DNA from: Himantopus leucocephalus
Taxonomy: Eukaryota; Chordata; Aves; Charadriiformes; Recurvirostridae
NCBI GenBank assembly: GCA_003993805.1
Contig: RSEF01000001.1
Coordinates: forward strand, 144,130,068 to 144,194,067
Direction: 5' to 3'
DNA: 64,000 nt
Every line of letters begins with the position of its first letter. Position 1 is the first letter of the stretch. A program made the position numbers and the translations under genes. Shown here piece by piece: positions 13,971-26,112 of this stretch. Below the pieces are notes generated by a model. That model did not search any database. It was not told the origin of the DNA and saw only the letters and a program-made list of their open reading frames with translations.

Positions 13971-16900
13971 TACTTACAAGGGCAAAGAAGCATGCATGCA
14001 CTTCTGTAAGTGATAGGAAGAGGAGCAACTGCTTTCTGACAGAATGAGGTGAAGGAACGAGAAACACACAGGAACAAACAAGACTGTTTCCTGCATAACT
14101 GTGAACAAACTATCAAATATATTGCAGAGGAATACATATTAGTAGATGTCTCATGACTCCTGAACCAGCGGCAGATGACTTTGAATTGTCAAGTCGTAGT
14201 TCATCATGAACTAGGTGGCATCTTACCTCAATCTTCCATGAACCACAGTCAGAAAATTGAGATGTCAGCTAATCAAAAGCACTATTTATAGGTGCTTCAC
14301 ACACAAAAACCGTAGTCTTTAAAATAAGTAGCATGCTTAATGCAAATCAAAGCAAGCAACTCTGAAAGGCAATATGAGGTGCCAGACCAAATACCATTCA
14401 AGTTGACCTCAATGGTCAAAGTAAAACTGAGAAGTGTATTTCAACTGTTTTTAAATGTAACTAAATAAAGGTATTTGATGAATGAAATGATCAGCAGACA
14501 CAAGGGACTTTAATATAAAGTTTCAAAGAAAATAAAGATCTTTCCCCTTTTGTAAGAGATTATTGGATAGAGGAGGAAATAGCAGCTGTCCGGGCAGAGG
14601 AACATTAAAAACAATTGTAACAAAAGCCAACAGCAACAGTAGCAGTAAGATTTCTCTCCCAGTTGAAAGGCTGTTTCTTGCAACAGAAAGAGCTGATCTT
14701 ACTTGTACCAATCAGTTGGCTGTTCAAAGGTACATTTCTTTTCACCACACAGAACACCCAGTTCAAGCCTTCAGCAGCACTCAGTCAAGCAAGCAAGAAG
14801 TCATAGAAGGTAATTCTTTCTGCTGTATTAAAACCTTCCATCAATAATAGCAGTTAACTAAATTGGATTAACTATACTCAGAAATCCCTCTATTAAATAC
14901 ATGCTACCTCTACGAAGTTGGAGCAGTTTTATATAGATAGCCAAACTTGGCTCACGATGACCAACAAGACTTATAGACTATTACAAAAAGAAGAAAGCAA
15001 CTGAGAAGATGGTCAAATGTATAAGCTAACTAGCTAAAATCCAACAAATTCCACAAAAAGTTTCAGTTCTCTGTCACCTGAAAAATTAACTATGTTGTTG
15101 AAGCTACTAATAAAAATAGCTACAAAGAACACATTTCCAACATAAAGAATACAGCAATTAACAATGAAAACAAGATTAAAAAAAATCTAGTATCAGGCTG
15201 AGATTAATCACTGAACTAGTTAAATGATCAGCTTAATGCAGTAAATCACTTAGAATCTTAAAATGAGATCAAAGTTAAATGTTACCCACTTCATTAAATA
15301 AAAACACAATAAAAGCACAAAAGTGTATGAAAATCATTCAAATCTACTAGTTGAAGACGGTTTAAACCATTTGACTTCAATAACAAAATATTTAAGTCTA
15401 AACCAACTCTAGATTTCAAGATCTTTTCTTTCCCACAAGCAATCTAAAAATACAGGTATAAAAAAAAGCAAAGTTTGTAAGCTACCAAGCCAGTGCTCTC
15501 AACAACTGTTGGCAGCTTGATATTTCCTTGAACAAAAGTTAAAATTTAAGAATAAAGCACAGCACATGCCATTAAGGAAAAATTCTTTCACATCATGAGG
15601 GCTCACAAATTTGCAGACTTCTTTTGTGCTCTTCTGGAACTGGAATTTAAAGTTCCATTATATCAGCAAGTGAAGTTATACACATTGCTTGCTACCAGAC
15701 CAGCCTTCACATGGTGCAATTTTCTTTTCCCAATTAGTAGGACCATACCCTGACTGGAAGTACTGCTGCTCAGTCTCAGATGTTCAGAAATATCCACTGT
15801 CAGAAACTGATCATGCACTCAAGGTAAGGCTTCTCAAGCTTAACCTTGGCTAGAGGACTTTCCTCTCTGCACCTATTTCTCCTTCCCTTCCCTTTGCCCT
15901 GTCATTTAAAAGCTGATAAGAACAAAGTTAGGTTCTTCTAGGGTATGGTTTTTTTGGTAGAAGGTGTTTGAAGGGGGTTGGCTGGTTTGAGTGGTTTGTT
16001 TTTTTTAAATCTGATCATTTGAGCAGAGAAGTTGGATATTTGTATTCAACAAACACTGCAGTTCGCAGCCTCACTGAAATACAGTACCCAGACTATTTCA
16101 TAGACATTTAAGATGGTCTTGCCTAGAGTGAAAGGCCTTGATACAATATTTTTCCATAAAGCTGCTGATGACAATAAGGACACATTCATAAGAAACGGCT
16201 GGTGAAAAAGAAAAATATCTAGGTAATCAATCTTCACCCATAAAACATTAAAATATTGTTTATAAATAAGCATCACCACTTTTCCAAAGCAAGTCATTAA
16301 CCCTTACATTTGGAAACATAAGACCAAAGCTAAACCACTTTTTTATACATGTTCTGAATTTCACAGCAAAAAGTTTTTTAAACCTTGTCATAATGAAGCA
16401 CCAAAATAACGGCATCTTTTTCTGGGCGCGCTTTGGAATTTCTGGTGTGCTCTTTTACAGTGGGAAATAGACAGAAGAGCATTAACTGCTCAATAAGAGC
16501 TCGGTGAGACCTCACAGAACAGCAGGAATGAGGAAAAGACCAAAAAAATTAAGCTGAGGTCTTGCTGCTTGCCCATTTTATATCTGCCACAAGGACAGCA
16601 AATTTTCAATGCTGAACAAGCCTATCACAGAAAAAAAAAAAAATAATCTGCTCTGCCAAGTTACCAGAGTATTAAAAATGTTTCTTGCCAGTGGTGAGGA
16701 TGAATCAGCAACTGCGGACAGAGGAAATACTTGATTTGAACCTGAGATGAGTGTTCTCAAAAATGGTTTTACATCTGGCCCAAAACCAAAAAGTTCTGGA
16801 CATGTACATTTATACTCTAATACTTCTGCTACATTTAACTAAAACCTTTATCAATCCAGCTACATGGAAAGACAGTGCTACATACAAAGACAGTCAGGCT

Positions 16901-17139
16901 GACACTGGTAGTTGATAAAGCATGGAATAGCACCAGCAGTTGCACTGACCTCCAAGAACTTCTTCCCACAAAACCAAACCAAAACAAACAGGAAAACACC
17001 CTGAAGTGATTTTTGTGTGTGTTTCTTTTGAGACCTCATTATCAATAAAAAGTACCAACATGTTGCTTTGTAAATTAACAAGCAAGTTCCTGGAAACTGC
17101 AAGCAGAGGACACAACGTCATGGGAATTTCTATTTTGCT

Positions 17140-17174
17140 GGGGTTTTTTTGTTGGTTTTGGTTGTTTTTCTTTT
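17140..17174. repeat. G/T-rich low-complexity tract
   Basis: G4T7 is followed by ggtttt-like units, the complementary form of the A/C tracts. It lies about 200 bp left of the first assembly gap. Confidence 0.8.
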
Positions 17175-17283
17175 AAAGGCAGGTCACATAAATTCACTTA
17201 TTACAAATTACTTGTGGGACACAAAACACTTAATTTTTAAACATGAGCAGTGTGACCATTGAAAGCTAATTAAATATTGATAG

Positions 17284-17366
17284 ATCACTGAATGGGTGGG
17301 TTGTAAGGGACCTTTAAAGATCATCTAGTCTAACCTGTTACGGTTTGAAGAGCCCAAAACAATTCA
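17284..17366 (-). mobile_element. CR1 LINE 3' end, interrupted by gap
   Basis: The segment from atcactgaatggg through gggacctttaaagatcatctagtctaacc is the reverse complement of a CR1 3' terminus. The element therefore reads leftwards, with its tail at 17284 and its body running into the gap. Confidence 0.88.
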
Positions 17367-17466
17367 NNNNNNNNNNNNNNNNNNNNNNNNNNNNNNNNNN
17401 NNNNNNNNNNNNNNNNNNNNNNNNNNNNNNNNNNNNNNNNNNNNNNNNNNNNNNNNNNNNNNNNNN
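17367..17466. other. Assembly gap, 100 N
   Basis: Exactly 100 Ns, the usual placeholder for unknown length. CR1 tails flank it in opposite orientations, so repeats probably caused the break. Confidence 0.97.
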
Positions 17467-17506
17467 GAAAGGTCCCTTCCAACCTTAACAATTCTATGAT
17501 TCTATG
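17467..17506 (+). mobile_element. CR1 LINE 3' terminus with octamer tail
   Basis: The sequence runs aaaggtcccttccaacc and ends attctatgattctatg, the characteristic CR1 terminal octamer repeat. It reads rightwards, with its body hidden in the gap to the left. Confidence 0.92.
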
Positions 17507-17540
17507 TTATCAGTATGTCTGAATACGTGGTGTGGTGGTG

Positions 17541-17813
17541 TAAGGGAAGTGGAGCCCGAGTCCTTTTGGCAGTAGACAGTGAAAGGACGAGAGGCAATGG
17601 GCGTAATGCAGGAAAATCCCTTTAAACATAATAAAACCTTTTTAGCTTTAAGGGTGATTGAGCACTGGGATTTCCATCCTTAGAGATATTCAAAACCTGG
17701 CTGCACAAGGCCCTGAGCAACCCGTGCTTTAGCTGTCTCTGCTTTGAATAAGGGGGTTTGGACTAGGTGGTCTACAGATGTGCCTTCCAAACTCAAATGT
17801 TGTGTGATTTGAG
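17541..17813 (+). mobile_element. Old CR1 LINE 3'-region fragment
   Basis: Diverged matches to the CR1 3' region include gaaaggacgagaggcaatgg, gagcactggg, ccttagagatattcaaaacc and ggtttggactaggtggtcta, ending near tgtgtgatttgag. It is more diverged than the neighbouring tail. Confidence 0.85.
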
Positions 17814-17814
17814 T

Positions 17815-18310
17815 AGTGGTTAAAGGGTTGTACACTGCTTGCAAGCTGATAATAAATGGAGTACCACCAGGGGCTCTTCTGGCACCTGTTCCTCTTAACA
17901 TCTTTGTCAGTTACTGGAGAAGGCAGTGGAGTGCTCTCCCCTCAAGGCTGTGTTTGATACAAAATTGGTGGAACAGTTGACATGCTAAAGAGTGGAGGGA
18001 CCTGAGGCTAGAGGAACTCTGATTGTCTAGCTTGGAGAGAATGGAAGGTCCTAATAGCAGCTGTACAATACCTACAGGGGAGTTATAAAGAAGGTGGAGT
18101 CAGGCTCTTCACAGCAGTGCATGGTGGGACAACAAGACCAATGGATGTAGATTGAAAAAGGGAAGGTTCCAATGGACTGTAGAGAGAAAACTTTTCTCCT
18201 GGTCAAGTAGTGGAGCAGGTTGTCTTGCATGCCCTAACTCTGACCTTGGAGGTTTTCAAGACCTACGTGGACAAAGCCCTGAGCCTGAATGACCCTGACT
18301 TTTCAGTTCA
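17815..18310 (+). mobile_element. Old CR1 LINE fragment: RT end plus 3' region
   Basis: It begins with a diverged RT segment (gtaccaccaggggctcttct then cctcttaacatctttgtcag, the 'P.G..LGP.LFNIF' region). After an internal deletion it continues through the 3' region (tagcttggagagaatgg, tggaggttttcaagacc). The minus-strand open frame at 17680-17901 is antisense to it. It is a separate copy from 17541-17813, because the element order restarts. Confidence 0.78.
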
Positions 18311-19789
18311 GTTTCAGTGATAAATTTTTCAAGTTCTGTTTACATGTCAGCTTGTAATGTGTGGTGTCACTCTTTCTCTTTTGCTGTTCATTGTGTAGTT
18401 TAGCAGAACTCTTGTGAACTCGTTTTGTAATGTTTTGGGGCTTCACGGAAGAAGCAATAGATGAATATTATCAACAGTAGCCTTGTGCCTGGGTTGTATC
18501 TGAAAATCAGAACATTCTTTTAGTGATGACTTGCAGGCTCTGGGGGAGGGAGGGAGATGTTCAACATTGTGTCAGTGAGACATTTTGGGGGTGGAAAGGA
18601 ATAACTGCTTTCCTGTTACCTTAATTCAGTTTAGTCCTTGGGGCTTCTGTTATTTAGGCAGAACCCATTTACTGTCTGTGGTGTAATGGTTAGCTTTGCT
18701 TTGTGAGCTATATTGCCTGTTTGCTGGCCACACCTTGCAGGGTTTACACAGCACAGTCATTTGTGCGGAAAGCAGTTGCCTATTACTAGTTCTCATTTTG
18801 CTGTTTCAATGGTTGAAGTGCTAAATGTTTGGTGGAACATCCCGGGGCATGGTTTTCCGCTGAAGAAAACAGGAGTAAGGCTTTACAAATATGGCTATCC
18901 CTGACCTTGCCAATTGGGGTCCTCCTAGCAGATATTTGATGAACCACTAAGTAAATATAACTGTGGCTTCCACATTTGAATTCCCCAAGTCTGTTATTTT
19001 TGATTCTCCAAAGGAATTTCTCTCTCTTTGTGACTTCCCTGATTCTCATCAGGGACTTTGTTGTGTGTGTGGTTTCAAGGGATGGGGAGTCGTCCCAGGG
19101 AAAGACAAAGATACACCATATAGTGGTAACAAGCTTATAACACGCCTCTGTCTGATGACAGACATTCAGAGCACTAGGAGGATTTCATATTCAGATCCCC
19201 TGATGCATAATCTCAAGTCAAAGTAAATTTTTCTCCCTTTGGTGAAACCCTGCAAGAGCATGTTCATGCAGCAAAGTTTTGCATTTCTGTATAAACAACA
19301 GTGAAACTCAGCATGATGCAAAAAATTCTTGTTAAATACTCTGTAGGTTGATAGTGATGTATTTAGCAAATAAGCGCAGTGGCTTGGGATGCTTATGAAT
19401 TTGAGAACCTTTCCAGAAACAAAATGCTTTAGAAGTCCCATGAACAAAAGCTAAAATGTTGTCCAAGAAATAAAAATAAGCTTTGTAATGCTGCCAGAGT
19501 AGATACTGATGAAGCATCATAAATTAATTTCCTTTAAACAGTAAAGAAAAATGCATGCCATTTGTTGCCTTAACCATGATGGACATTCCTGGTTTTGTTT
19601 TGTTTTGCTTTTTTTCCTTTAGCCTCTCTGTAGCAGTTACCCACAAAATGTTAGCATCACATAATGCCTATTTTATGTGTTCTCTTGGTTAAACCGAATA
19701 TATTACTTTCACTGAGAATATATCATTGCATTGCTGTTTTCTTATTCCTTTCAAAGGCATGGAAACTTCAATGTCAATAATTATGCATA
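18311..19789 (+). other. SH3KBP1 intron upstream of the SH3A exon
   Basis: T-rich and G>C on the plus strand, with no coding motif, CpG island or first exon visible. A G-rich patch (gggggagggagggag) lies near 18541-18555. The stretch leads into the splice acceptor at 19805. Confidence 0.8.
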
Positions 19790-19805
19790 TCTGTTTCTCT
19801 TTTAG
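19790..19805 (+). other. 3' splice site of the SH3A exon
   Basis: A pyrimidine-rich run (ctgtttctcttttag) ends in AG at 19804-19805, directly before the first exon base. The V codon is split, with its G supplied by the previous exon, which makes the upstream intron phase 1. I could not assign a branch point with confidence. Confidence 0.9.
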
Positions 19806-19963
19806 TGGAGGCGATAGTGGAGTTTGACTACAAAGCTCAACATGATGATGAGCTGACAATCACTGTAGGTGACATAATCACCAATATCAAGAAAGATGAT
19901 GGAGGCTGGTGGGAAGGACAGCTCAAAGGCAGAAGAGGTTTGTTCCCTGACAACTTTGTAAGA
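19806..19963 (+). CDS. SH3KBP1: SH3KBP1 (CIN85) exon encoding SH3 domain A; partial gene
   Basis: This is an internal coding exon. SH3KBP1 is a cytoplasmic adaptor whose three SH3 domains bind CBL and other proteins through PxxxPR-type motifs, linking receptors to endocytosis and the actin cytoskeleton. Counting the split first codon, the exon gives 53 residues, [10 protein letters not shown] to FPDNFVR. Visible SH3 hallmarks are the ALYDY-like strand (VEFDYKAQ), an acidic RT loop (HDDELT), the n-Src loop with paired tryptophans (DDGGWWEGQ) and the 3-10 helix (GLFPDNFV). A ttttag acceptor precedes it and AGA|gtgagta follows it. The upstream intron is phase 1 (G|TG), so an upstream exon should supply ATG G; the downstream intron is phase 0. 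From memory it matches mammalian CIN85 SH3A at all but about six positions. The paralogue CD2AP fits worse because it lacks DDGGWWEGQ. The exon 5' of it and the next exon (EIKK...) are not seen in the window. The frame stays open into the intron to 20086, but that extension is not expected in the mRNA. Confidence 0.95.
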
Positions 19964-19970
19964 GTGAGTA
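19964..19970 (+). other. 5' splice site of the SH3A exon
   Basis: GTGAGTA directly follows the AGA codon that ends ...FPDNFVR. It matches the GTRAGT donor consensus and leaves a phase 0 junction. This fits the known family sequence, where the next residues are EIKK. Confidence 0.92.
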
Positions 19971-20253
19971 CAAAGTGGAACTGTTCTTGTGTTGTGTGTA
20001 TACGTTTTGTGTACTATGCTGTTCATGCTAAATATCAGCCTTTATATAATAATATTTCTTATATCCAAAACCATAATATATTGTAATACAGTGTTCTATT
20101 GAGGCTATGTTACAAAGAAAAGATTACTTTCTTTGCAAAGACAATGTAGTTTTGATATCCTGAAAATAAAAGCTACCCCTACATTTCTCTGCTGTTCAGT
20201 GATTATGTTTGAACGTGTGGTCTGGGAACAAAGTGATTATTCTAGAACAACTT

Positions 20254-20269
20254 ATATGTCATGACATAT
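20254..20269. repeat. 16-bp perfect palindrome
   Basis: atatgtcatgacatat equals its own reverse complement. It could be a dimeric factor site or chance. Confidence 0.9.
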
Positions 20270-21321
20270 GCAATATTTTCTCTTCTCTGTAACTGCTACT
20301 TCTTCTCCAGAGTGCTTATAGAAGGTTTTTGTGAATACTTATTCCTGGCTAAACTAGTTGAGAATAATTAAAGTGGATTTTTCCAACTATAAAAACTTTA
20401 AAAAAAATCATTATTTTGTATTTCATGTAATGTACCAAATAACTTGCAGTAATACTGGTTTCAGGAAAGCAATTCAAAGTTTTAGAAATACATATCTTTT
20501 TTTACTGGGCATCTGTGTGTGTGCACGTATGTCTGCACATATGAGACTAGCTCTGGGCCTACTTGATTTGTCATTGCAGACCTAGGTTGTTAGTTTCTAT
20601 AAAACTCCATAAACTTGGCTCTCCACAATGGAAAAGAGAGCAAGAACTACAATAAATTACACAAATATGTTTTATGTTAATCTGTTACTACAGCTTCAGA
20701 GGGTTTTTGGGACTTTCCCCTTTCCAAGGATATAAGTATCTTTATTTTTTTTCTTCTTTTTCTTCTTCTAACTGTGTGAGCCTGTTGTGAGTTTAGACAC
20801 ATGCACATAGTGAAGTTATTTCATTTTGCTTCAATAGCGCTGCATATGTTGAGGTAATTTGCGGAAGTGGTTCGATGGCAAACTTATCAAGCCCGTAGTG
20901 GGGCTCACACGGGGAACCTCAGGTGTTCCTGTGGGGACAAACATACTCACATCCTAATCCTTGTTCTTGTCATTGCCATGAAGAAAGAACAGCTCTATGT
21001 CTGTCAGGCGACAATGATTAGGAGGGAGTAACAGCCTCAACAAGATGAAAGGCAATGAAGGAGGAAAATGGATACTCTTTTTTTTTGTTAACCTCTGAAA
21101 ATCCACACCTTGGGGTAGGGCGAAGAAACTATTTTGGGACTCATTGTGTATTGATAATATTTTTCTGCTTGAACTCTGATGAACTGTGAAGTTCTGTGGG
21201 ACAAAAACAGACTTCCTCCTGGCTGATATTTGAAATCTGCTGCTGATTTTAGGAGGAGTTGGATTCAGTGTCCTAAATAAATGATTTTCTGTCCTTAGAA
21301 AATATCACTACCTGCTCTTTG

Positions 21322-21344
21322 NTTTTTTTTTTTTTTTTTTTTTT
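21322..21344. repeat. Single N followed by 22-base poly-T
   Basis: One ambiguous base precedes an uninterrupted T run. It is similar to the N plus poly-A at 7102. Confidence 0.9.
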
Positions 21345-24300
21345 AAAGTCAGCAGCCAGGGCTGTTTTCTGAAGAACTAAAAACCTCATTAAATTCTTTC
21401 TCATTCTCAGCTTGAATACAAAGTCAAATATATTTTTCATAGTTGACTATTCCCTGTCTAAATTAGGTAATGTGGAGTGGAAGGTACAAACTTCCTAAAA
21501 GTATAGTTCATATGTGAGTATCTCGAGTGAAAACCTTTATTTCTATTCAGTTTTTCTTGTGTAAATCTCCTCGTATCTGGAGAGCTATAGTCAAACATGA
21601 CAGCAGTCCCATTAGAAAGCTTATTGAGCTTAATCGTTCTGTCCACTAAGATTATAAGTAATTGTAAACTTTCTCTTTCAGTTATGGAAAATTATTTTAG
21701 AAGTGCGTGCAGAGTCAAGCTCACCAGCAATCAGTTCATGCCCCATTGGTATTCTGTTGTGTCAGCAAGGTGATTGAGAGGCAGACAAAAAGGGATGCTA
21801 CCGATGAGCGGTGGAGCTGAATGCAACTCCAAATTCCCACTGTTTATCACAGTTGGTTGTAAAAGTAGTTACTTGCGAAAGTTATTCAGAGCTAGAAATT
21901 GCTAATGAACTTATTGAGGTACTTTGCATTCTGCCTTCCAGTGGAGGGAATAATTTCTTATGGAAAAAGCTTGTCCTTCCTGTGATTGGATTTTCTTTTG
22001 AATAAATTCATGATGACATTCCAAAGAAATTGTTGGGTTTTGCAAAAACTGAATGTTTGGGCTGAACCAAAACCACTGAATTAACACAGTATAGAGGCCT
22101 GAGTGATCTTGGTTAGCATGTGTGCATGGACTCTGGAAGTGCAGTTTGAAGAGAAAAGAGTTTGGAAGAAAAGATGTACAAATCAGAAATGGAAAAGTTA
22201 GAGAAATGCAATATATTGGAATGTTCATGAAAATACATTAATACAAAGTGTAACTTAAGAAAAAAAAAATTTTCAAGGGAGTACTAGGTTGTGATGTGGA
22301 AAAGACATTTGAAGTTGCCTGTAGCAAAAGTGGTTTTAAGTTTCACAGAATAAATGCAAATTAGGAGACCATTCAAGAGGAGTTGTCTGAAGACAGATGT
22401 GAGAAAGGAAGAGGAAAGGGGAGGTAGCAATGATATGCATGCAGTATGTGTGCAGTTATTTTTTCAGGGGACTTTCACTGTGAAGTTGTGTCAGAGGTAC
22501 TTCCTGTTCTCGAATCTGCAAAACAACTGCTCTGAATTTTATGTATTTTTATACATACAGACACAAAACCCCACAGATTCATACCCTTCTTATGCTCTGC
22601 AATTCAATATGCAAGGTGTAGCAGAAAAGGTATTTGAAATTTCTTTTCTTTTTTCTTTTTCACTGCCTATTAGTTTGCAACTCTGGTCACTTGGAAGATT
22701 TTGTGGAGAAGTTTGTCTAAATATAAGAAAATTCTTTGGTCCTTCTTTAAGATCTAATTTACTTCTGTAAACCTTTGTAGATATCTACTTTTTTTAGAGG
22801 TAGCAATGCTGAATTTATTGTAAGAAATGTGTATCTGGTTGTCATCTTTTCTGTTTTCTTTCAATTTTTCAGGTAGAGAAATAGAGGTATGAGTGGAGAA
22901 TTCCTGGTTGTCTCTTTTACTCATCAGTTATGCAGTTGAAAAAGAGGAGGTAGCAGATGTGATTGGAGTGTAGTTCATTTGCATGGTACAAAGTTGGTCT
23001 TCGATATCTTTCTAGCATGAAAACTTCAACTCGAAATCCGAAGTCCCTACTTTTATAACCAGAAAAAAAAGTAAATGTGGATGATGTGCAGTATATTAGG
23101 GTTTTTTTTAAAAATGCTATTAGGAGACGGGAGGCGTTTGATTATTTTTTTTCCTGGTCTTATTTTAACAAATTCCTTGTCTAACCATGCTCTGCAGTGT
23201 AAAACTGTGTTTTTAAGTGTGACAGTTAGATTTTGCTGATAGCAGATGAAGATGTAGAAAGCAGGAAACTGTGGTGCAGAGCTATCCTTGCCGGTTTTAA
23301 TTTACAAACCCAATTCTATGTGGGATTGGGTGGCGTTATACTGGTAAACTGAAAGTGCTGCATGTAGCAACCTTCAGGCTTGTCTGTACTCCAGAGGACT
23401 TGCCAATATTGCTAGCAGGACTGGGGTAGGAAATTTGTTTTAAAATTAGCAAGAAGTGTGGTGGTAGTTATTTTTGAAATTGTGATGTATAGCTTGGGTT
23501 TTAGGAACAATGAAACAGAACAGGGGCTTTGTGTAACTACTGCTGCCTCAGGTCAGAACAGCAACCTAGATTTCTTGTTGTACAAGCAGAGTACAATCTT
23601 TAAATAGTGCAAATTAACTGTAGGATGTCAGGGATGTTCATGCTGAATCATAGGTACATGGTGGAGATCCTTATCTGTTGCTTGTCATTTAATTTTCTTC
23701 TCTATATGTTTTGTTTGTTTGTTTTTAATCTTCACAACCAGCCACAGGTTGCAGGGGGTTGTGAGTGCACAGGTGATTCCTTGCTGAGACTGTTGTGCTT
23801 GTTACACACCCCATACACCCTTGCCCATCCCTATCAGTGCTTTCTTAAAACCTTTCATAAGACTCTGCCTGTGTACGTGCAGGGCCCCTTTACAGCTGTA
23901 GCTTGGCTCCTGGAAGGGAAAAGAGAATATTCCCTGTGTCTCAGAACAGTTTGGTTCTTGCAGTGCTTTCTGCTTCCCCAGCCCTCTGGCTGCTGCTTGG
24001 TATCCATCAGGTTGGAGAACTGACCAACTCCTGTTGTCCTTCCCTCCTGCTTTGCCACCACAGTCTCTGATATGACTGTGCCTGCCTTTTCTTGTAGGTT
24101 CTTATCGCCTTCACTGCTCTCCTAAATACTCTGAATACTATTAATTAAGTGACTAAGTTGCCACTTCTGAAAGTTGTGGCATCTGCCAAGGCACTGAGGT
24201 TATATGCAGCTTAGGGAAAGCAGTGTACTGTCTGTACCTGAAAAGATAACTTGCTTTATGGGTCAGTGAATTATTATAGAGCTTTTTTACATACTTGGCA

Positions 24301-26073
24301 GGAATTTGCAATTCAATTACTGAGCTTTTTTGTTTGAAACCTTACCAGAATGTCATCTATGTATTTTTTCCTAGGAAATGTTTTAGATTGTGGCATCCTA
24401 ACTGTTATGTTGTCTTGGAGACCCAGGAGTATTAGTTTCTTATTCCAAGTTCTGGGTATGACAATTAAACTTGTTATCCTTATGGTGAAATACAAGAGAA
24501 TATAATTGGTGAAAGAAACTTTCAGATAGGTTCCATCATGTGAAAATGTTGTCTCTTTGAGCTTTTGTTTTTGTCAACAGCAAGGAAGATTTTATGGAGA
24601 GAAACATAGCATCACTATGTGTTGTGAAAGCAAAACTAGTAAAACGAAGTCTTTTTCCCTCTCCCAGCCCATCTCCCCCACAAAGACACAGGTCCACCAA
24701 GATGGCAAATAGTCTCTGACTTGGCAGTGTTCACTCTTCAAAGAGAATTCAGTGCAGAGCAGCAGCACTCCTGGGCCATCCTGGATGCCCAGGGTATGAT
24801 TACAAATAATGTCACACCTCAACCTGTTCATCTGGCTTTGGAGGAGGTGGGGGGAGCTCCCAGTGAGGCAGCTGCCCTGGGTGTTTGGCCTGGAAGTGAC
24901 GTGAGACTCCCTAGCAGCAACAGAAACTCCTTCCCATTCCAGGTCACAGGGAACTGGTGATATGCTCGGCTGAATGGTGCTCTGCTCATTACAGTCAGGA
25001 GAATGGATCCTGTATGTTTGTCATGGGGGCAAGTGTGGTGCTGGTTGTCCTGTGGTGATCAGTTTGTTGGATATATTTTGATGCCAGGCTTTGAGAGGGA
25101 GATTACTGGGGAAGAGGGAAACAGAGAGAGGAAAGAAGTGTTGCTGTTTGGGGCTGTCAGATGTTGAATGTTTTGTGGGAACCCGGGTGTGAATGTTTTA
25201 TGAACTATGCAAAAGTGAGAGGGTTTTAAATGCGTGCGGCAGTCACACAGTGTACACATGGTAATGTGAAGCTTCAGTGTTAAGGTTTTTATTATCTTTT
25301 AGTGACTAGTACTTTATATTGCAACAAGTTATTAGTGAAAAGTATCCTGAAAAAGCAGTGGCTTAATTGTAATTATATATTGATAGAACTGGTGAAAATT
25401 TAAGAGTTTGAAAACAAAATGTATTGCTTTTCATTCTTTAATGTGCATTGTAATTGCTGATGTTTAAACAAAAACATAAAAAGAAATATTCTTATATAAA
25501 TATACTTAATATTGCTTCACTGATAGAGTTCAATGTAGGTAGTATAAACTGACATACTAAGGAGACTCAATGTTTTCCTCTTTTTGCTCAGGTTTTTCTT
25601 TTGTATTCTCAAGAAAACCTCAGTAGAGTATTTCTGTTTAAAATACGCTGCTGTTTAAATTGTAAATAAAAAAAATTATAATTTTATGCTAAACAGGAAA
25701 CTAAACACTTCTTTTTTTTCCCTTCCTGAGGCTCCAAGCCATGAGGAGGAAGAGAACCTAATCAGAGATTGAAACAAGGACCAGATGTGCTATCTATAAG
25801 TTATATTTTCAAAGACATAACTTCTTTGGAGCTGCACTATCATAATTCTTTAATGCAGCTTCAATTTCTTCAGAACTTATTTATATATTATTATTTGTAA
25901 CTGTGTTGCCTAGGGAAGTCAATGTGGTTTTGGCAATAGCCTCTTAAAGTAGTTTCCATAGGGGCTTATAGAATTGGCAGGATTAGATGGTGGACGGTGT
26001 TTCTCTAACCTAGTCCTAAAACGTTGGGAGGCAAAGAGAAGGTGTCCTGACCTTATACTTTCTCTTCCCTGAA

Positions 26074-26112
26074 NCAGCTGCTCCAAACCCCCCCCCCCCC
26101 CCCCCCCCCCCA
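26074..26112. repeat. Single N and 25-base poly-C
   Basis: An N at 26074 is followed 13 bases later by 25 consecutive Cs (26088-26112). Long C runs are rare and hard to sequence, so the true length is uncertain. Confidence 0.9.

Larger units (their letters stand above)
3601..17283. other. AT-rich non-coding sequence, no gene recognised
   Basis: I see no conserved protein motif, RNA gene or CpG island here. Open frames are short or overlap on opposite strands, as expected by chance. Notable contents are an N plus poly-A at 7102-7121, a mosaic trinucleotide repeat at 7855-7917, a 9-bp tandem triplet at 11794-11820 and A/C tracts such as 13942-13970. The plus strand is mostly A>T and C>G, opposite to the sequence right of the 17367 gap. 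By position it should be SH3KBP1 intron 1 or upstream sequence, but that rests on the contig being correctly oriented. Confidence 0.6.

Noticed and set aside
19964..20086. Reading frame continuing 41 codons past the SH3A exon
   Set aside because: It follows a strong GTGAGTA donor and no longer matches the SH3KBP1 family, so it is intron read-through.
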